Shown: positions 13,928 through 36,351 of the stretch, piece by piece | Numbering within the stretch: position 1 is the first letter of the stretch | How the letters are laid out: every line of letters starts with the position of its first letter | NCBI RefSeq assembly: GCF_964355755.1 | Contig: NC_092671.1 | Coordinates: forward strand, 9,559,001 to 9,623,000 | Reading direction: 5' to 3' | Source of the DNA: Antedon mediterranea | Lineage: Eukaryota; Echinodermata; Crinoidea; Comatulida; Antedonidae | DNA: 64,000 bases | The notes under the pieces: generated by a model | Seen by the model: the letters and a program-made list of their open reading frames with translations, nothing else | The model's database searches: none | Told to the model about the DNA's origin: nothing | Made by a program: the position numbers and the translations under genes

Positions 13928-15039
13928 TTAAGCAATTTAAGAAACACTTACCGAGCAAATTTTCCATCCATTTTTATCAAACTATGTCACAATTTTTATC
14001 CGATTTTTAAAAATAAGCACCAATTCAATGCAACATGACCAACAGAATAATAGATGTGTTGATGATCAAAAGAATATGTTGCTCATGGATATACAACGTG
14101 AAAATGAATAGTGTTATAGAGATTGAATACGGTGTAAGTTAATTATAAAGAGCCAACTGTTGACGTATCAATTTATCTGTCGATATATTATTATACATGA
14201 CTGAAATAGTTGCATGAATTATTCCACGTGTAAATACGTGACAATGTGAACGCAATGTTTCGCATACGTTATGATGTTGAATATTACCTAGATTTCCTCC
14301 AAATCTTTGATGGCGACAAGAATTAGTCGATTTTCTCACCTGACCAATTTCTTTCAAAGGCGTCTCTGTACAAAAGCTAATAATGTCTGGGGTGCTTCAA
14401 CATGAAATGAATGAAAGCGACCAAAATATAATAGCGAATGAGTTTACCAAAGAACAATAATCAGTTTTCTTTGTAAAATCAAGAAACTTTTTTAAATTTT
14501 AATAATTTAAGTAAAAGTAATATATATATATAATATATAAACAGTAGGTCTACAAAACACATTTAATACGTATTATTATTGCCAAAATGTATTGAAATAT
14601 TATTTTGAAAACCAATCTTTAAATCATTTTTTAAAGTATTCCTGGGGTCTCTGTACAAACCTCCTGGTTTCCTGAGACCCCTTTATCAGTATTTTCTTGA
14701 AACATTGTACTTATTATTTTTACTATGACGGTGATGTGAGGAATGAGATATATTTCAATTTGTATTTGTAAGAGATTGAGCTACGAAACAAAACTTATTC
14801 GTATAGAAGTCCAACAGAACCACACCAATTTTGTAATACAATTGTTTCTATTTTCTAAATCATATCTTTATGTGTATGTATTATTTAATTGTCGAAATTG
14901 TTTTGTTTCGCATGCTTTGTTTTATCTTCTTCATAAAATTTACTTTATTTGATAAATTAATGTTCTTCTTCGCGCTATATTTTTTAAAGCTATACGAACA
15001 CACCTTTATGTATTTAATATATCGACAAACAAACTGTAA

Positions 15040-15200
15040 CGCCTTGTCTACACTATCAAACTTTATGTGTCAAAAAAGTTTGATGTGCCTATATATGGTA
15101 GTGCTATGCTTAAATATGGTAGTGATATGACATCATCATGTCAATATATGGGCACATCACATTTTTTTGACACATAAAGTTTGATAGTGTAGACAAAGCT
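15040..15200. mobile_element. MITE, TCTACACTATCAAAC family, copy 2 (161 bp)
   Basis: This is the best preserved copy. The inverted repeats of about 35 bp run from TTGTCTACACTATCAAAC and end in GTTTGATAGTGTAGACAA. The flanking TAA on both sides (15037-15039, 15201-15203) suggests a 3-bp PIF/Harbinger-like duplication. The centre contains ATATGGTAGTG twice. Confidence 0.82.
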
Positions 15201-17353
15201 TAAAGCTTAGTCTAAGCTAATTTACAGTCCTAATTTGTTGGAAGTCGCTATCGAACATTTTTTTGTCTTAAGAAATGTGAATGAAAAAGAATATTTCGCG
15301 TTATAACAAATACCGTAAATGCGCGAAGACGGCATGAGTACTTAAAGAAGTGACGTAAAGTAAGTAGGCTGTCAAACAAAATCATTCAAATTATTCTCTA
15401 TTGAAATTTGTTTAGAGAGCAATCCGAACTGATAATTGTTATGCAGAACAAATACATGTAGACCTTCAGATTGCACAACGACAGGCCTTCGATTATTACG
15501 ATAAATATTGCCGGACAATGAGCCTCTTAAATGGTTTAGTATTTAAATAATTTAAGTAGTATCCATAAATTATAGTCGTTGTAAGGATTAACGCAGCGTG
15601 ATTTCTATGGGCCTACTCCGGGAAGAGTGAAACTGTTTCAATTTAATTGATTTCCACAATATAATAACATACATACAGGATAATTAATGCAATGAAGTAA
15701 TCATGGGGGGGGGGGGGCATAGGCCTATAAGTCATAAGTGTGACCCAATCCAAGATATAACTGTATGAAATTCATTTATTGTTTCCACACAATTTTACAA
15801 TACATTTATTTACAATTTTTAAAAGACGAATCTACAAGATGAATTCTAAATAAATTACGAAAAAAACGTTGTTTCTTGGCAACAGCCAGTAAATGTAGTC
15901 TATTATGTTTAAAGGAAATAGCACAATCGATTTCTTAGCCGAGTTTCGTTTCTGAATCATAGATCTCGATACTAAAAATACGGACTAGTAGTAGAGGTAC
16001 ATTCGAATTGAATAATGAGGTAAAAAATCTATTTGCGTTAAGTTTAGGTCAAGCAAACTGAAAATAAATACTGTGAAATACAAATGTTCTGCAGTTTCCT
16101 ATTATGCCACATTCGAGACTCTAAATTTAGGCTGGTGGATATTTTTCCAATTGTTTTGTTTGGTAGAATTCTGGGAAGTGCCTAATTAATAATTAACTAT
16201 TCGCTAACTTAAAGGGCTTGGAATGTACGTGTTTATTAATGTATCCATTATGTAATATTATAACAACGTTTTCAGAAAATAAAATGTAGGTAGGCCCATG
16301 CCTACTTACAATTAATAAAGTTGTAATAAAGATTTCACAGGAATACACATGTAAAATAAATATAGGCAACATTATTAAACTTATAAATCCAGTAATCCTA
16401 TAATAATTATATTATATTACCTTAAAGTTTTCAACATGGCTCGTGACGTACTTGCTGAAGACATGGTTAATGAATTAGGTTGGAAACACTTTAAAATTAA
16501 ATCCTGCAAACTATACGTTATAGGCCTTTATAATTATACCGATAATTGTGATCAAGAGGCCTTAGTGAACTCCACATAAAATCAGTTTAGCGTCAGTGAT
16601 TTGTGAAATCAGGCTTTGCAATAATCGTTCCAGATGTACGGAGTTCACAGAAAAACAGCAAAATAATACGATTACATGTGTTGTGTGCATACACCTTCCG
16701 TGTACTTTTCCACAATAATGTTTATATAGGTAGCAAATTAGGACGCTCTGAACGTTCTGATTCGACAGTAGAGCAAGCTGCTTAGGCCTATTTGTTCCAT
16801 TTTGTGCAATTAAAGGCGTTTACGTTGAGCGCCGCATTTGAATTGTTCACAACAAGCTATACTTAAACCTTCAATGCTATTTGTTTCGTAAATGAGACTG
16901 ACAATTCGTCAGGCACAGCTTTGACTTTTTCCAGGTGAATGTACAGCATACCTTTGTTGTACATCAAACGTAGTTACAATTAGTGCGTTTACGTTGAGTG
17001 CGTTTTACCATAAATCCACAGCGACTTTGCTGCTAAAGGTTTTTAATCTTTCGTTTACGTTACGCTTTATACTGTAAAATGGTTCTCGTTTTAACGCCGA
17101 TTCTTAAAAAACAGCTGAAGTAATTAAGCTACGCATGTATGTAAATTAGGTCCGATTTTGAAAGTGATACTTTTCAGTTAGGCGTGCCTAGTCAAGCACA
17201 ACGTACGTAGTAACGTTTCTTGATTGTCGCATTTTTATTGGTTGCTTTACATTAAATTTGCTTGTATTAGCCCGGAGAATTTTAAGACTTTTCTAGTGTT
17301 TCTATTTAATTGCCATTGAGACTTGGTGGTTGACATACATCGTACGGCACTTA

Positions 17354-17532
17354 AGCGTGGTTCCCACTAGCGACGCAACACAAGGACGTAACGCAACGCA
17401 AGTGAATTGACCAATCACAAGCGATGGCTTATTCGCTTGTGATTGCTAACTGTCTATAACTTCGCTTGTCATTGGTTAAAACGCTTGCGTTGCGTTTACG
17501 TCCTTGCGTTACGTTCTAGTGGGAACCAAGCT
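17354..17532. mobile_element. TTA-flanked MITE (179 bp) with about 70-bp inverted repeats
   Basis: The left end AGCGTGGTTCCCACTAG and right end CTAGTGGGAACCAAGCT are inverted. Pairing continues inward through GGACGTAACGCAACGCAAG and CAATCACAAGCGA. TTA occurs at both flanks (17351-17353 and 17533-17535), typical of PIF/Harbinger-derived MITEs. No coding capacity. Confidence 0.83.
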
Positions 17533-17962
17533 TTAGCTTGGGTTTCCCGCCACTGTAAGTGGCAATTCACGTTTTTGCTGTAAAATAGTGTGAAAATGAA
17601 AATACAAAAAATCTCATTCCTTAATTACTAAAGTCTTCCTTTATTCAAAATAGAACACAAAAACACTAAAACTCCAATAATTACAATTTCAACTCCAATT
17701 CAAAATTTATATTCTTAAACATTTTCTCAGCTTTAACAGATTTTAGCAGATTTGTATAGTTTTATCATCAACAATGGAATATGTAATTTCACAAGTGAAC
17801 CAGGTAATGATGTACTCAGTGGAAGTCTCTTATATTATGATTTAAGTATGCCCTAAACTACTTCTAGCCCAATCATATCAGCCTCAAGATGGTTTTGGCT
17901 AGCTGATTTGAACGGCTTTCCTCGAGGCCCCCTCTCTCTTGATGTAGCAGCAGTTACTATAA

Positions 17963-26021
<8,059 letters not shown>

Positions 26022-26496
26022 TTTGACTCAAATACTTTTTGACACGGTTCAGTGGTTTTCACAACAACAAACAGGGTGTATCGTTATTGTGTCTGGACCC
26101 ACAAGACCAACTAACTTTCTTTTGTTTCAAAGATTTTAAATTCATGTTTATTATTATAAATTCCTAATGTGTAATATAAACAAATTACAATCGTGTACAT
26201 CTGATGACCATTTTCGTTTATATTATAATTGTACAATTTAGAATGAAATATGATCATTTTCCTAAATGTGTTATAGGCTAGGCCAATTTAAATATATTTA
26301 AATTGGCCTATAACATATGTAACTCAGGTTAAAATAAATAATCATTCATATATGAATGATTATTAATTTATTATAATAATTATTTATAAAATAATAATTA
26401 TGTTTATGATTAGTAGGCAAGTTAGTATGGCTCTATATCGAATTACGGGATTCCTGTACATTATTCTACCAAGTTCATTTTGTCTCGACGCCTTTC

Positions 26497-29091
<2,595 letters not shown>

Positions 29092-30779
29092 AATTTCATA
29101 GAAATTAGCATACTTCTAATTTCGTAAGTGGATCTGTAAAACTGGAAACAAAAAGAGATATCTTAAAATGTGTATTATTTATTAACTCAACCTAGAGTTG
29201 CTTTAACGTTTTGTATCATTAAATAAAATGTCATAATGTTAATTGTTTTACATTTCCTTTTAAGTTAATTCATACGCAAACTTCAGCAAAAACTTCGAGT
29301 TTGGCAAGAAAGGTGTAGATCAATTCACAAACTGAAGAAAACTAATTTGTATCTTCTTAATAAACTAATTAGCTGACGTTTGTCAGCAACAGCGAATCAA
29401 ATAATAGCCTTTGAATTCATGTTACCCTGCATGTATTCAAACTCGAAAAAGCCAATCTACACTGATTTTTTTCAACTGCAGGTATACGTACACTAGTAAA
29501 CTTTTCTTGACAAACTCAGAGCTTGCTTTAGTTTGGAAATGTAGCAACACAAACTTTTTTAACGTTGCTGGTGTAAACTAGGTCATTTCCCCCATAGTAT
29601 GCGCTGGTTTCCCTTCCTAGTCTCACTAGCAAACTTTACCGAAGTTTGGTTGAAAACTCTGTACATGGACCTATATGGCATTCTATGAGTTTGCCACTGT
29701 GGGTTCGTGATTTATCATGTCTTTAGTTATTATTAGACGCTGTTATTTTTTTTTCATTTCATCAGCTTTTAATTCAGCAATACGAGGCGTCGCCAGAGAC
29801 ATCGTGTAATGTGAACACAATATCCTAACTTTGTCACTTCCTACTATCACCTCGTAGATAGTTAAATATGTAGTGTGTATTGTAGACCTAGGCCTAGGCC
29901 TGGGTTATAAAATGGCCAGCATCGGGCTTCCTTATACCTACAGTCAGTCACACTTTGCTCCTAGACGTTTTCTCTCAATAACATAAATGATATTATGATC
30001 TATTGCGACATAATTTGATTAAAACAAGTGAATATATTTACCATTAACTGAGAAACGTTAAATACACACCAAAATATTTAGAATCATTTTCATAGTTGAC
30101 TTTACCTTAATTCAACGATATAAAAGCATTCTTTCCTTCTGAAAAACCGTTGTTAAAAATCATCAAGGCATGCCATAGTTAACAGCGCCTAATCTTAGCA
30201 TAACAATCCATGCCCACTAGACCATGAACGTATTATTTTTCATCTGAATTGTTACGGTACTTATCATTTATTTTATTCTAGCATACATCTAACTATATAG
30301 TACTAGATATACTTAAACTTTCCGGAATTTCTATGCCTAGCCTACAACTAAAAGTGTAATTATTATTGTATAAAAAGTTTGTTTATTATATCCACATAAT
30401 GGCTTGTAGTATAACTTAACAACAAGAATTTGTGTAAAGTTTTATAGGATAATCAAAAATTATAATAGTTTCCGGTAATACACATAATTATCATGTTCAT
30501 GGAACGTGAGAGATTTTTAAACTTCTTCACGCCCAAATTACGTCACGTTGTCGGAATATCTTTAATGTCATATATTTCTCAATACGTCATTACTGGCATC
30601 CATTTAGACGTTCAGGAAGCGTGTGAATATATTTACATTATCAAAATGTAAAGTATGTACAAACAAGTACATCCTAATTATTAGTAAGCAAAAGTTCAAA
30701 ATAATTTTAAAAAGTGTTGATCACACTTAGTAAACTAGCCGTGCCCAAATGTAGTGCGTCAGAATCAAGAACGTTTTAT

Positions 30780-31060
30780 TTATTTTATTTTTTAAACATA
30801 TTTATACAGGATAACATAATTCAGAATTAAGGTGGTACAACTAGTTTTCAATATGGTCGATCCTGTTTAAAACTAAAACGGACGCTATACTACACAACAA
30901 TGCGATAAAAAAAATCAATAAAGTATAGGACAAATTACAAATATATTTTTTTATATAATAAAATTCGAAACTTTGAATGAAAGTAAATTGTTGAATTTTT
31001 ACATGTATTTTATTCCAGGCATTTGCACTTGCACTTAGCAAACTATTGAAAATAACGCAG
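30780..31060 (-). mobile_element. LINE 3' fragment (C-terminus plus tail)
   Basis: Minus-strand translation ends with a typical non-LTR ORF2 C-terminus (..NAWNKIHVKIQQF.. then a stop). It is followed by an ATCCTGTATAAATATGTTTAA tail and AT-rich end. The same tail word occurs at about 45912-45930. Confidence 0.5.
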
Positions 31061-32310
31061 TTGGGTGTTCCCTCTCATAGGAGATTCCGTGTTAATTCCG
31101 AACGAGTTCGATCATATTATTGTCACTAGGAAGTGTATAATAGAGTAAGAACAATACAATTTACCGAGTTCGTGTACTAATATTAAAAGCAGGGAAGAGA
31201 GAATGTAATCTCACCCTTTCAAATTAAATGTAGTTTTTAAGTGTTCCCTTTACAGGCCTACAAATACATTTGGAGTAAGACCAACTAATTCATATTAGAT
31301 AAATTATAATCAATATTAAATATGATTATAATTCATATATAACAGTAGCTTATTCATTGTTAATATTGTTCAAAATCTTGGAAGGACATGTCAATATTTC
31401 CACTGGAAATGATACTTGGGTACTGACCACGTATATACCTACAATTGAAGTAAGCAAAAGGTCATTATGACAAACACATTGCTTATTATTTACTGTTTAC
31501 GTAGCCGTTGTCAAACCACCTGTAGTAACTCTGCATGGTTTTTATACGAAGGTGCGCAACTGTGTGTTTTGTAATTATGGTGTGCCAACACGCACAAATC
31601 AGCAGATCACACCACGGCCACTTTTGACTGTCACACCCCTATGATTCATTTCGGTATTTTGGTTTATCTTATTTGAAAGCTTAAGCGATATAAATAATCT
31701 CTGGGCCATCATTAAACATATATAAACTAGACAAATCTGGTAAATTGATGGGCGATATATAAGAGTTGAAGTAATTAGCAACTGCATTACAAGAAGAACT
31801 CAACATTTTTAGTAGAAGAGGCCAGACGAAAATTGAATTACTAATTACAGGACATTTTTTACTGACTGACATTGGCTGATCTTGATTACTTTTCTGTTTG
31901 AAATAATATTTCTGGAAAAAGAGCTTTGAGATGGATCATCTTAGATACATCGCATGCGCAATATTATTTTCACACGTAAGTAACTTTTTTTTCAAAAGTT
32001 AAATAAAAGCTGTTATCGTCGTTGATGATGAAAATTATATGTTTAACAAATCAAATAGCACGCATAAATACAAAGTACTCACGCTAGTCAGCTTAATATG
32101 TTGTTTAATTTTAAAATATTGCCTCAGCAAAGAGGTATCATTTTTTTAAAAGGATTATAATTGTATGGCATTGTCTAATCTATTTTCGAAGACGTTTTTT
32201 GTTCATTTCATTTCATTTCATTTTCTTTACTCCACCAATCTTAACAAATGAAAAACAACGGTGAAGAAATATTGAGAGCTAATCTATTCCTAGGTCTCAA
32301 CTTTACAATT

Positions 32311-32790
32311 AACAACAATGAAAGAAGTAACTGGAAAAACCACCCGATATTGTAATGAGGAGGTTGAAAATGAAAATCATATGTTATTTACATGCAAAGA
32401 AGTAAAACATTGCTGGGTAAAATGTTGCGCTATGCTGAAAACATGTTTTGCATTTACTCAGGAAGTTACATGGGAGAAAATTTTACTTGGAAAATATGAT
32501 GTCAAAATTAATGAAATATTTTCCATTTTAACTTTCTGTGTTTATAAAAATAAAGTCAAACACAGACTAGGACTTGTTAAAAAATGTCCATGGTTACTGT
32601 TCACTGCGGAGTTAGAAGATATAATCAATTGTGAGTTTTTAATAAATAAAGAAAAGGCAAAACAAATGTGGTCAGATATGGACCGTAACAATTTAGCAAG
32701 GTATAAAATTAACGTTTATAAAATTGATATTTAGGTAAAGTAAAATATAACCTTTTTTTTTTTTTTTTTTTTTTTTTTTGATTGCCTGAA
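32311..32790 (+). mobile_element. LINE ORF2 C-terminal fragment with zinc-finger-like motif
   Basis: The open stretch 32318-32734 (138 aa) contains RYCNEEVENENHMLFTCKEV, a C-x-N-x8-H-x4-C block of the zf-RVT type found near the end of many non-LTR ORF2 proteins. A 29-nt T tract follows at about 32751-32779. The reverse transcriptase part is absent, so this is a dead fragment. The ATG at 32318 is probably not a real start. Confidence 0.6.
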
Positions 32791-34639
32791 AGAGATAAAA
32801 AGAGTTATAAAATTAAGAATTCTGTGGTAAATTATACGTACATTGTTAAGGATTGAAAAACGTGTAAAGAGTGTATAACATAGAGGAATTTTTTTTTCTT
32901 TCCTTATACAGTACTATTATATATAAAATGCAATGGTAGGAGTGAGATATCAGTTGTACTGAAAGTTAGTTAATGTCAATTATATTGTATTGTATCATTA
33001 CATTACTCATGTGCTCAATGTACTCATTGTAAACGAACATTTTATTGATGAAGAAATAAAAGTGGGTCGATCCTACATAAGACAAAAAAAAAACAACAAT
33101 GAAAGAAGTAACTGGAAAAACCACCAGATACTTGTAGAGACAATAAACTGCGGAAATCTGCAGTTTCTTTTGTCCTGGTTGTATAACCATATCCAAATCT
33201 ATTATCATCTATAGATATAGAACGAACATCGGCTTGAAAGGTTTGATATTCAAACGAATCAGGTCGGAAATTAAATAGAAATGTGTACTCTTATTGATTC
33301 ATTAATTTAGTTTCAATTATTCTCTCAGTCCTACTGTATTTAGTTTTGCAATTAAAACTTTAAATAACTTTTTTCCAAACATAACGATAAAAAACTAAAA
33401 CTTGATACCGAAACGTATGAACATTAGTCAATATTTCCCAGGATGAAACCATGGACCAAGATCCAACACAGATGTGAAAACCTTTTGATACCTAAATTGA
33501 CATAATTATGATTGAATAGATTGTAAATTTAGTATTACAAAAAAAAAATAAAAAACCCTTTATGTCCAACATTAATTTAGCGATCAATTTCTACAGATTA
33601 CTGTAGTTCTCACATAGAAGTAACAAAACCAGTTTTAAAACCAAATGTAAAAGTCATTTCTCGGCTAATGTTTCTTACAATATTCTCAAAGTCCATAAAC
33701 TTGGCATTTATCATAAAACAAAAAACCCTGGACAATTACCCCCCGGACAACCCGGGCCTGAATTACCTTCAAACTGGTTATTTCTATTCTATCAACGATA
33801 AGGTATTGATAAAAAGAAGAATGTATAACCTAAAATTACCACTGAAAATCTATTTTTATATATTTAATATATAATTTAATCGCAAGTTACTTATCATAAT
33901 CTTTATTATCTTAGATAGGGACAATGACAATTCCGGTGTTCTAGTTTGGTTAGTTAGTTTGTGGTGTAACGATTACCGTAAGTGATTAAACGACTGCCGT
34001 TGATCTAGCCATTCCCTAAAATTGAATAACTTTGATACGAATTCCAAAATTATAGAAAAACAAATGTGCTTTTACGGTAGGTTTATACTCGATGAATATC
34101 ACAGCATTCATTTGAAATATAATTTGGGTCAACCTAAGATATACTTTTCAACAATGAGTTTTGAACCCATCGGTATTTCATTTAAAATCGATAATCAATT
34201 AAATATCGATAACAACAAAATATCGTTTACCATTACAGAACTGTGTTTATGTCTAAGTAACATTTATTTTCAATAAGTGTACAACTTTACGTAAGTAACT
34301 ACATAATTTAGGAAATGTACAGCAGTATTTGAAAAATAAGTCCCTGTTTTGAAAGGTAGGCCCATAGTCATTTATCCTTCATACGTACTACAGTATTGAC
34401 ATTGTTGATTATTGTTTCTCGAACAATGTCAAACAAACTATATAGACATAGTATACTGTATGTCAATGTTCTGATCACGTTCTGTAAACATTCAAATAGC
34501 TTTACAATGATTATTAATTCTCATTATCACTAATTTGAAGTATTTGTTTTAAGAACAGTCAAGAAAAGTAATCTTTTTTACTTTTTGTCAAATACCTCAA
34601 GTAAAATTTATTCAATATTAAAATTTCATTTTTTTCATT

Positions 34640-36047
34640 TATTCCACATTTATTTAGTCATCAATTACAGTACATCATAATTACAGTACAACTGAGAACA
34701 GGGATCCTGCATAAAAAAGCTTTAGCTTCGTTTTTTTGTAGGACCCTTTTACATAAGAACAAGTATATAGAACTTAAATAAACAAAGGTGTTGTTAATCA
34801 GCATATAGTGATAAAAAGTATTTTTTAACCTGTTTTTTTATACATTTATTTTGTTTCTTTAAGATAACCGGTTTATTACCACCATTACAAGTGAATTCTT
34901 TCCACAATTTTGGTCCATATATGTGTATAAACTGTTGACTGCAAGTTAGTCTTGTGAAGGGAATTTCGAATTCAGTTTCTGTTCTGAGGTTATGAGTAGG
35001 CCTAATACTGTCACAGTAATTAAAAATATTTAAAATGTGATGTGGTAATTCATTGAATTTTACGTTTGCCATAAATCCTATGACGTTTACTTTGTAAATA
35101 TCATAAACGTTTAATATTTTTAGTTTCTTAAACAGTGGCTCTGAGGCTTGTCTGGATTTAGAGAAGGTAATGCATTTTACAGCTCTCTTTTGGAGTTTTA
35201 GTATTACTTCTAACGTGCTCTTGTATGTATTTCCCCATATTAAGTTACCATACTGAAGGTGAGGTAATACTAAGGTGTTATAAAGACTAATACGGACTTT
35301 ATGAGGAAAGAATTCTCTTACTTTTAAAAGTATACCAATTGCCCTAGACTTTTTTTTCCTAATAAGCTGTATGTGATGTTTCCAGTTAAGATTTTCGTTT
35401 AACATTACACCTAGAAATGTCACATTTTCTTTTCTATGTAATAACACATTATTCATTTTTATTTTAAACTGGTTTTTGTCAAAGTTCTTTTGGCTAGTTC
35501 TAAAAACAACGTAATTAGTTTTGCTGACATTCAGTAACAGCTTATTTGCTTTAAGCCATACGTTTATTTTTTCTAGTTCAATATTCATAGTATGGTTTAA
35601 CATTGTAGGGTCATCTCCCCTTGTTATACAAGTTGTGTCGTCAGCAAAACTAATTATATCTATTTTACTACTTGCTCGACTTATATCATTGATGTAAATT
35701 AAAAACAAAAGTGGTCCTAAAACAGAACCCTGTGGCACCCCTATATTGGTGTCTTTTAAACATGATGATCTACCGTTGGCATAAACATATTGTTTGCGGC
35801 CACTTAAATAGTTTCTAAACCACATTAAAACGATGCCTCTTATACCATAATGCGCCAATTTGCTCAACAGAATACTGTGATCGATAATGTCAAACGCTTT
35901 TGACAAATCCATAAAGGTAGTAAGTGCATATTCCTTTTTTTCAAATGCATTTAATATTTTATGGACCAAGTCGATCATAGCATGAGAAGTTGAGTGTTTG
36001 TTTCTAAATCCATATTGATTGTTGCTTAACACTTGTGTTGAAAGCAG
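34640..36047 (-). mobile_element. 5'-truncated non-LTR retrotransposon (Jockey/CR1-like superfamily)
   Basis: It comprises the reverse transcriptase ORF (34794-36032) and a 3' tail ending in TAAATAAATGTGGAATAAATG-type A-rich sequence. Endonuclease, ORF1 and the N-terminal part of the reverse transcriptase are missing. The frame is closed by a TGA just upstream of 36032, consistent with 5' truncation on insertion. Confidence 0.85.
34794..36032 (-). CDS. Partial non-LTR reverse transcriptase (412 codons)
   Basis: The product copies element RNA into DNA at the insertion site. Visible motifs in order: NNQYGFR (about residues 3-10), FMDLSKAFDIIDH (domain A with catalytic Asp, about 40-52), GVPQGSVLGPLLFLIYINDI (domain B, about 98-117), SFADDTT (domain C, the FADD catalytic pair, about 127-133), a KTNYVVF domain D and FLGVMLNENLNWKHHI domain E. 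The C-terminal thumb-like part runs to the stop without interruption, so the remnant is fairly young. The first codon of the open frame is GTG and only marks truncation, not a real start. The exact clade cannot be fixed without a phylogeny. Confidence 0.9.
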   Translation of the reverse strand: MLSNNQYGFRNKHSTSHAMIDLVHKILNAFEKKEYALTTFMDLSKAFDIIDHSILLSKLAHYGIRGIVLMWFRNYLSGRKQYVYANGRSSCLKDTNIGVPQGSVLGPLLFLIYINDISRASSKIDIISFADDTTCITRGDDPTMLNHTMNIELEKINVWLKANKLLLNVSKTNYVVFRTSQKNFDKNQFKIKMNNVLLHRKENVTFLGVMLNENLNWKHHIQLIRKKKSRAIGILLKVREFFPHKVRISLYNTLVLPHLQYGNLIWGNTYKSTLEVILKLQKRAVKCITFSKSRQASEPLFKKLKILNVYDIYKVNVIGFMANVKFNELPHHILNIFNYCDSIRPTHNLRTETEFEIPFTRLTCSQQFIHIYGPKLWKEFTCNGGNKPVILKKQNKCIKKQVKKYFLSLYAD

Positions 36048-36152
36048 TCACCGATTTTGCACCTACACATAGATTGTTGCTTAATGCTGTAGAGGCGAAA
36101 ATCAAACTTTACAGTATTTTAAATAAAATTAGAAATTTAGGTATTTTTAGAT

Positions 36153-36348
36153 AATAATGATTAGGTAATGATAATAATTCGTTCGGAATAAAGTTAACTT
36201 AATGTATTCAATATTTAGATGCACTTGTGTTAAAAACAATCAACGGTTTTGCCTTGCTTTGCTTTGTCTGTATTATTAGTTAGTTAGTAAGTCTAATGAT
36301 TAGATAATGATTATAATTTGTTCGGAATGAAAGTCAAGTTAACATTAA
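36153..36348 (+). promoter_or_regulatory. Duplicated segment immediately upstream of the DSL gene start
   Basis: TAATGATTAGGTAATGATAATAATTCGTTCGGAAT (36155 on) recurs as TAATGATTAGATAATGATTATAATTTGTTCGGAAT (36294 on), each followed by AAAGT..AAGTTAAC. The spacing is about 139 bp. The second copy ends 4-10 bp before the ATG at 36352. Function unknown; it could be promoter or 5' UTR material. Confidence 0.5.
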
Positions 36349-36351
36349 AAG

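Larger units (their letters stand above)
9141..17962. other. Intergenic region between LRRC71 and SAC3D1
   Basis: No gene could be supported over about 8.8 kb. It contains a GGGCGACTTTG tandem repeat, TAATAGTAACCC repeats, two TTAA-flanked MITEs, a 65-bp hairpin element, a MITE of the TCTACACTATCAAAC family, a TTA-flanked MITE, a C-tract at about 11573-11586 and a G-tract at about 15704-15717. A few isolated exon-like pieces with good splice sites lie on the minus strand (see findings). Confidence 0.6.
29092..36351. other. Intergenic region between MFSD6-like and the DSL gene, with LINE remains
   Basis: No host gene was supported. The right half holds LINE fragments at 30780-31060, 32311-32790 and 34640-36047. 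29440-29700 has GTxTACACTAG words reminiscent of a decayed MITE. 33200-34600 shows nothing clear beyond one short unassigned open stretch (34022-34276, plus). Confidence 0.6.

Noticed and set aside
34022-34276. 84-codon open stretch on the plus strand
   Set aside because: No recognisable family, AT-driven composition and no fitting splice partners; kept only as unassigned.
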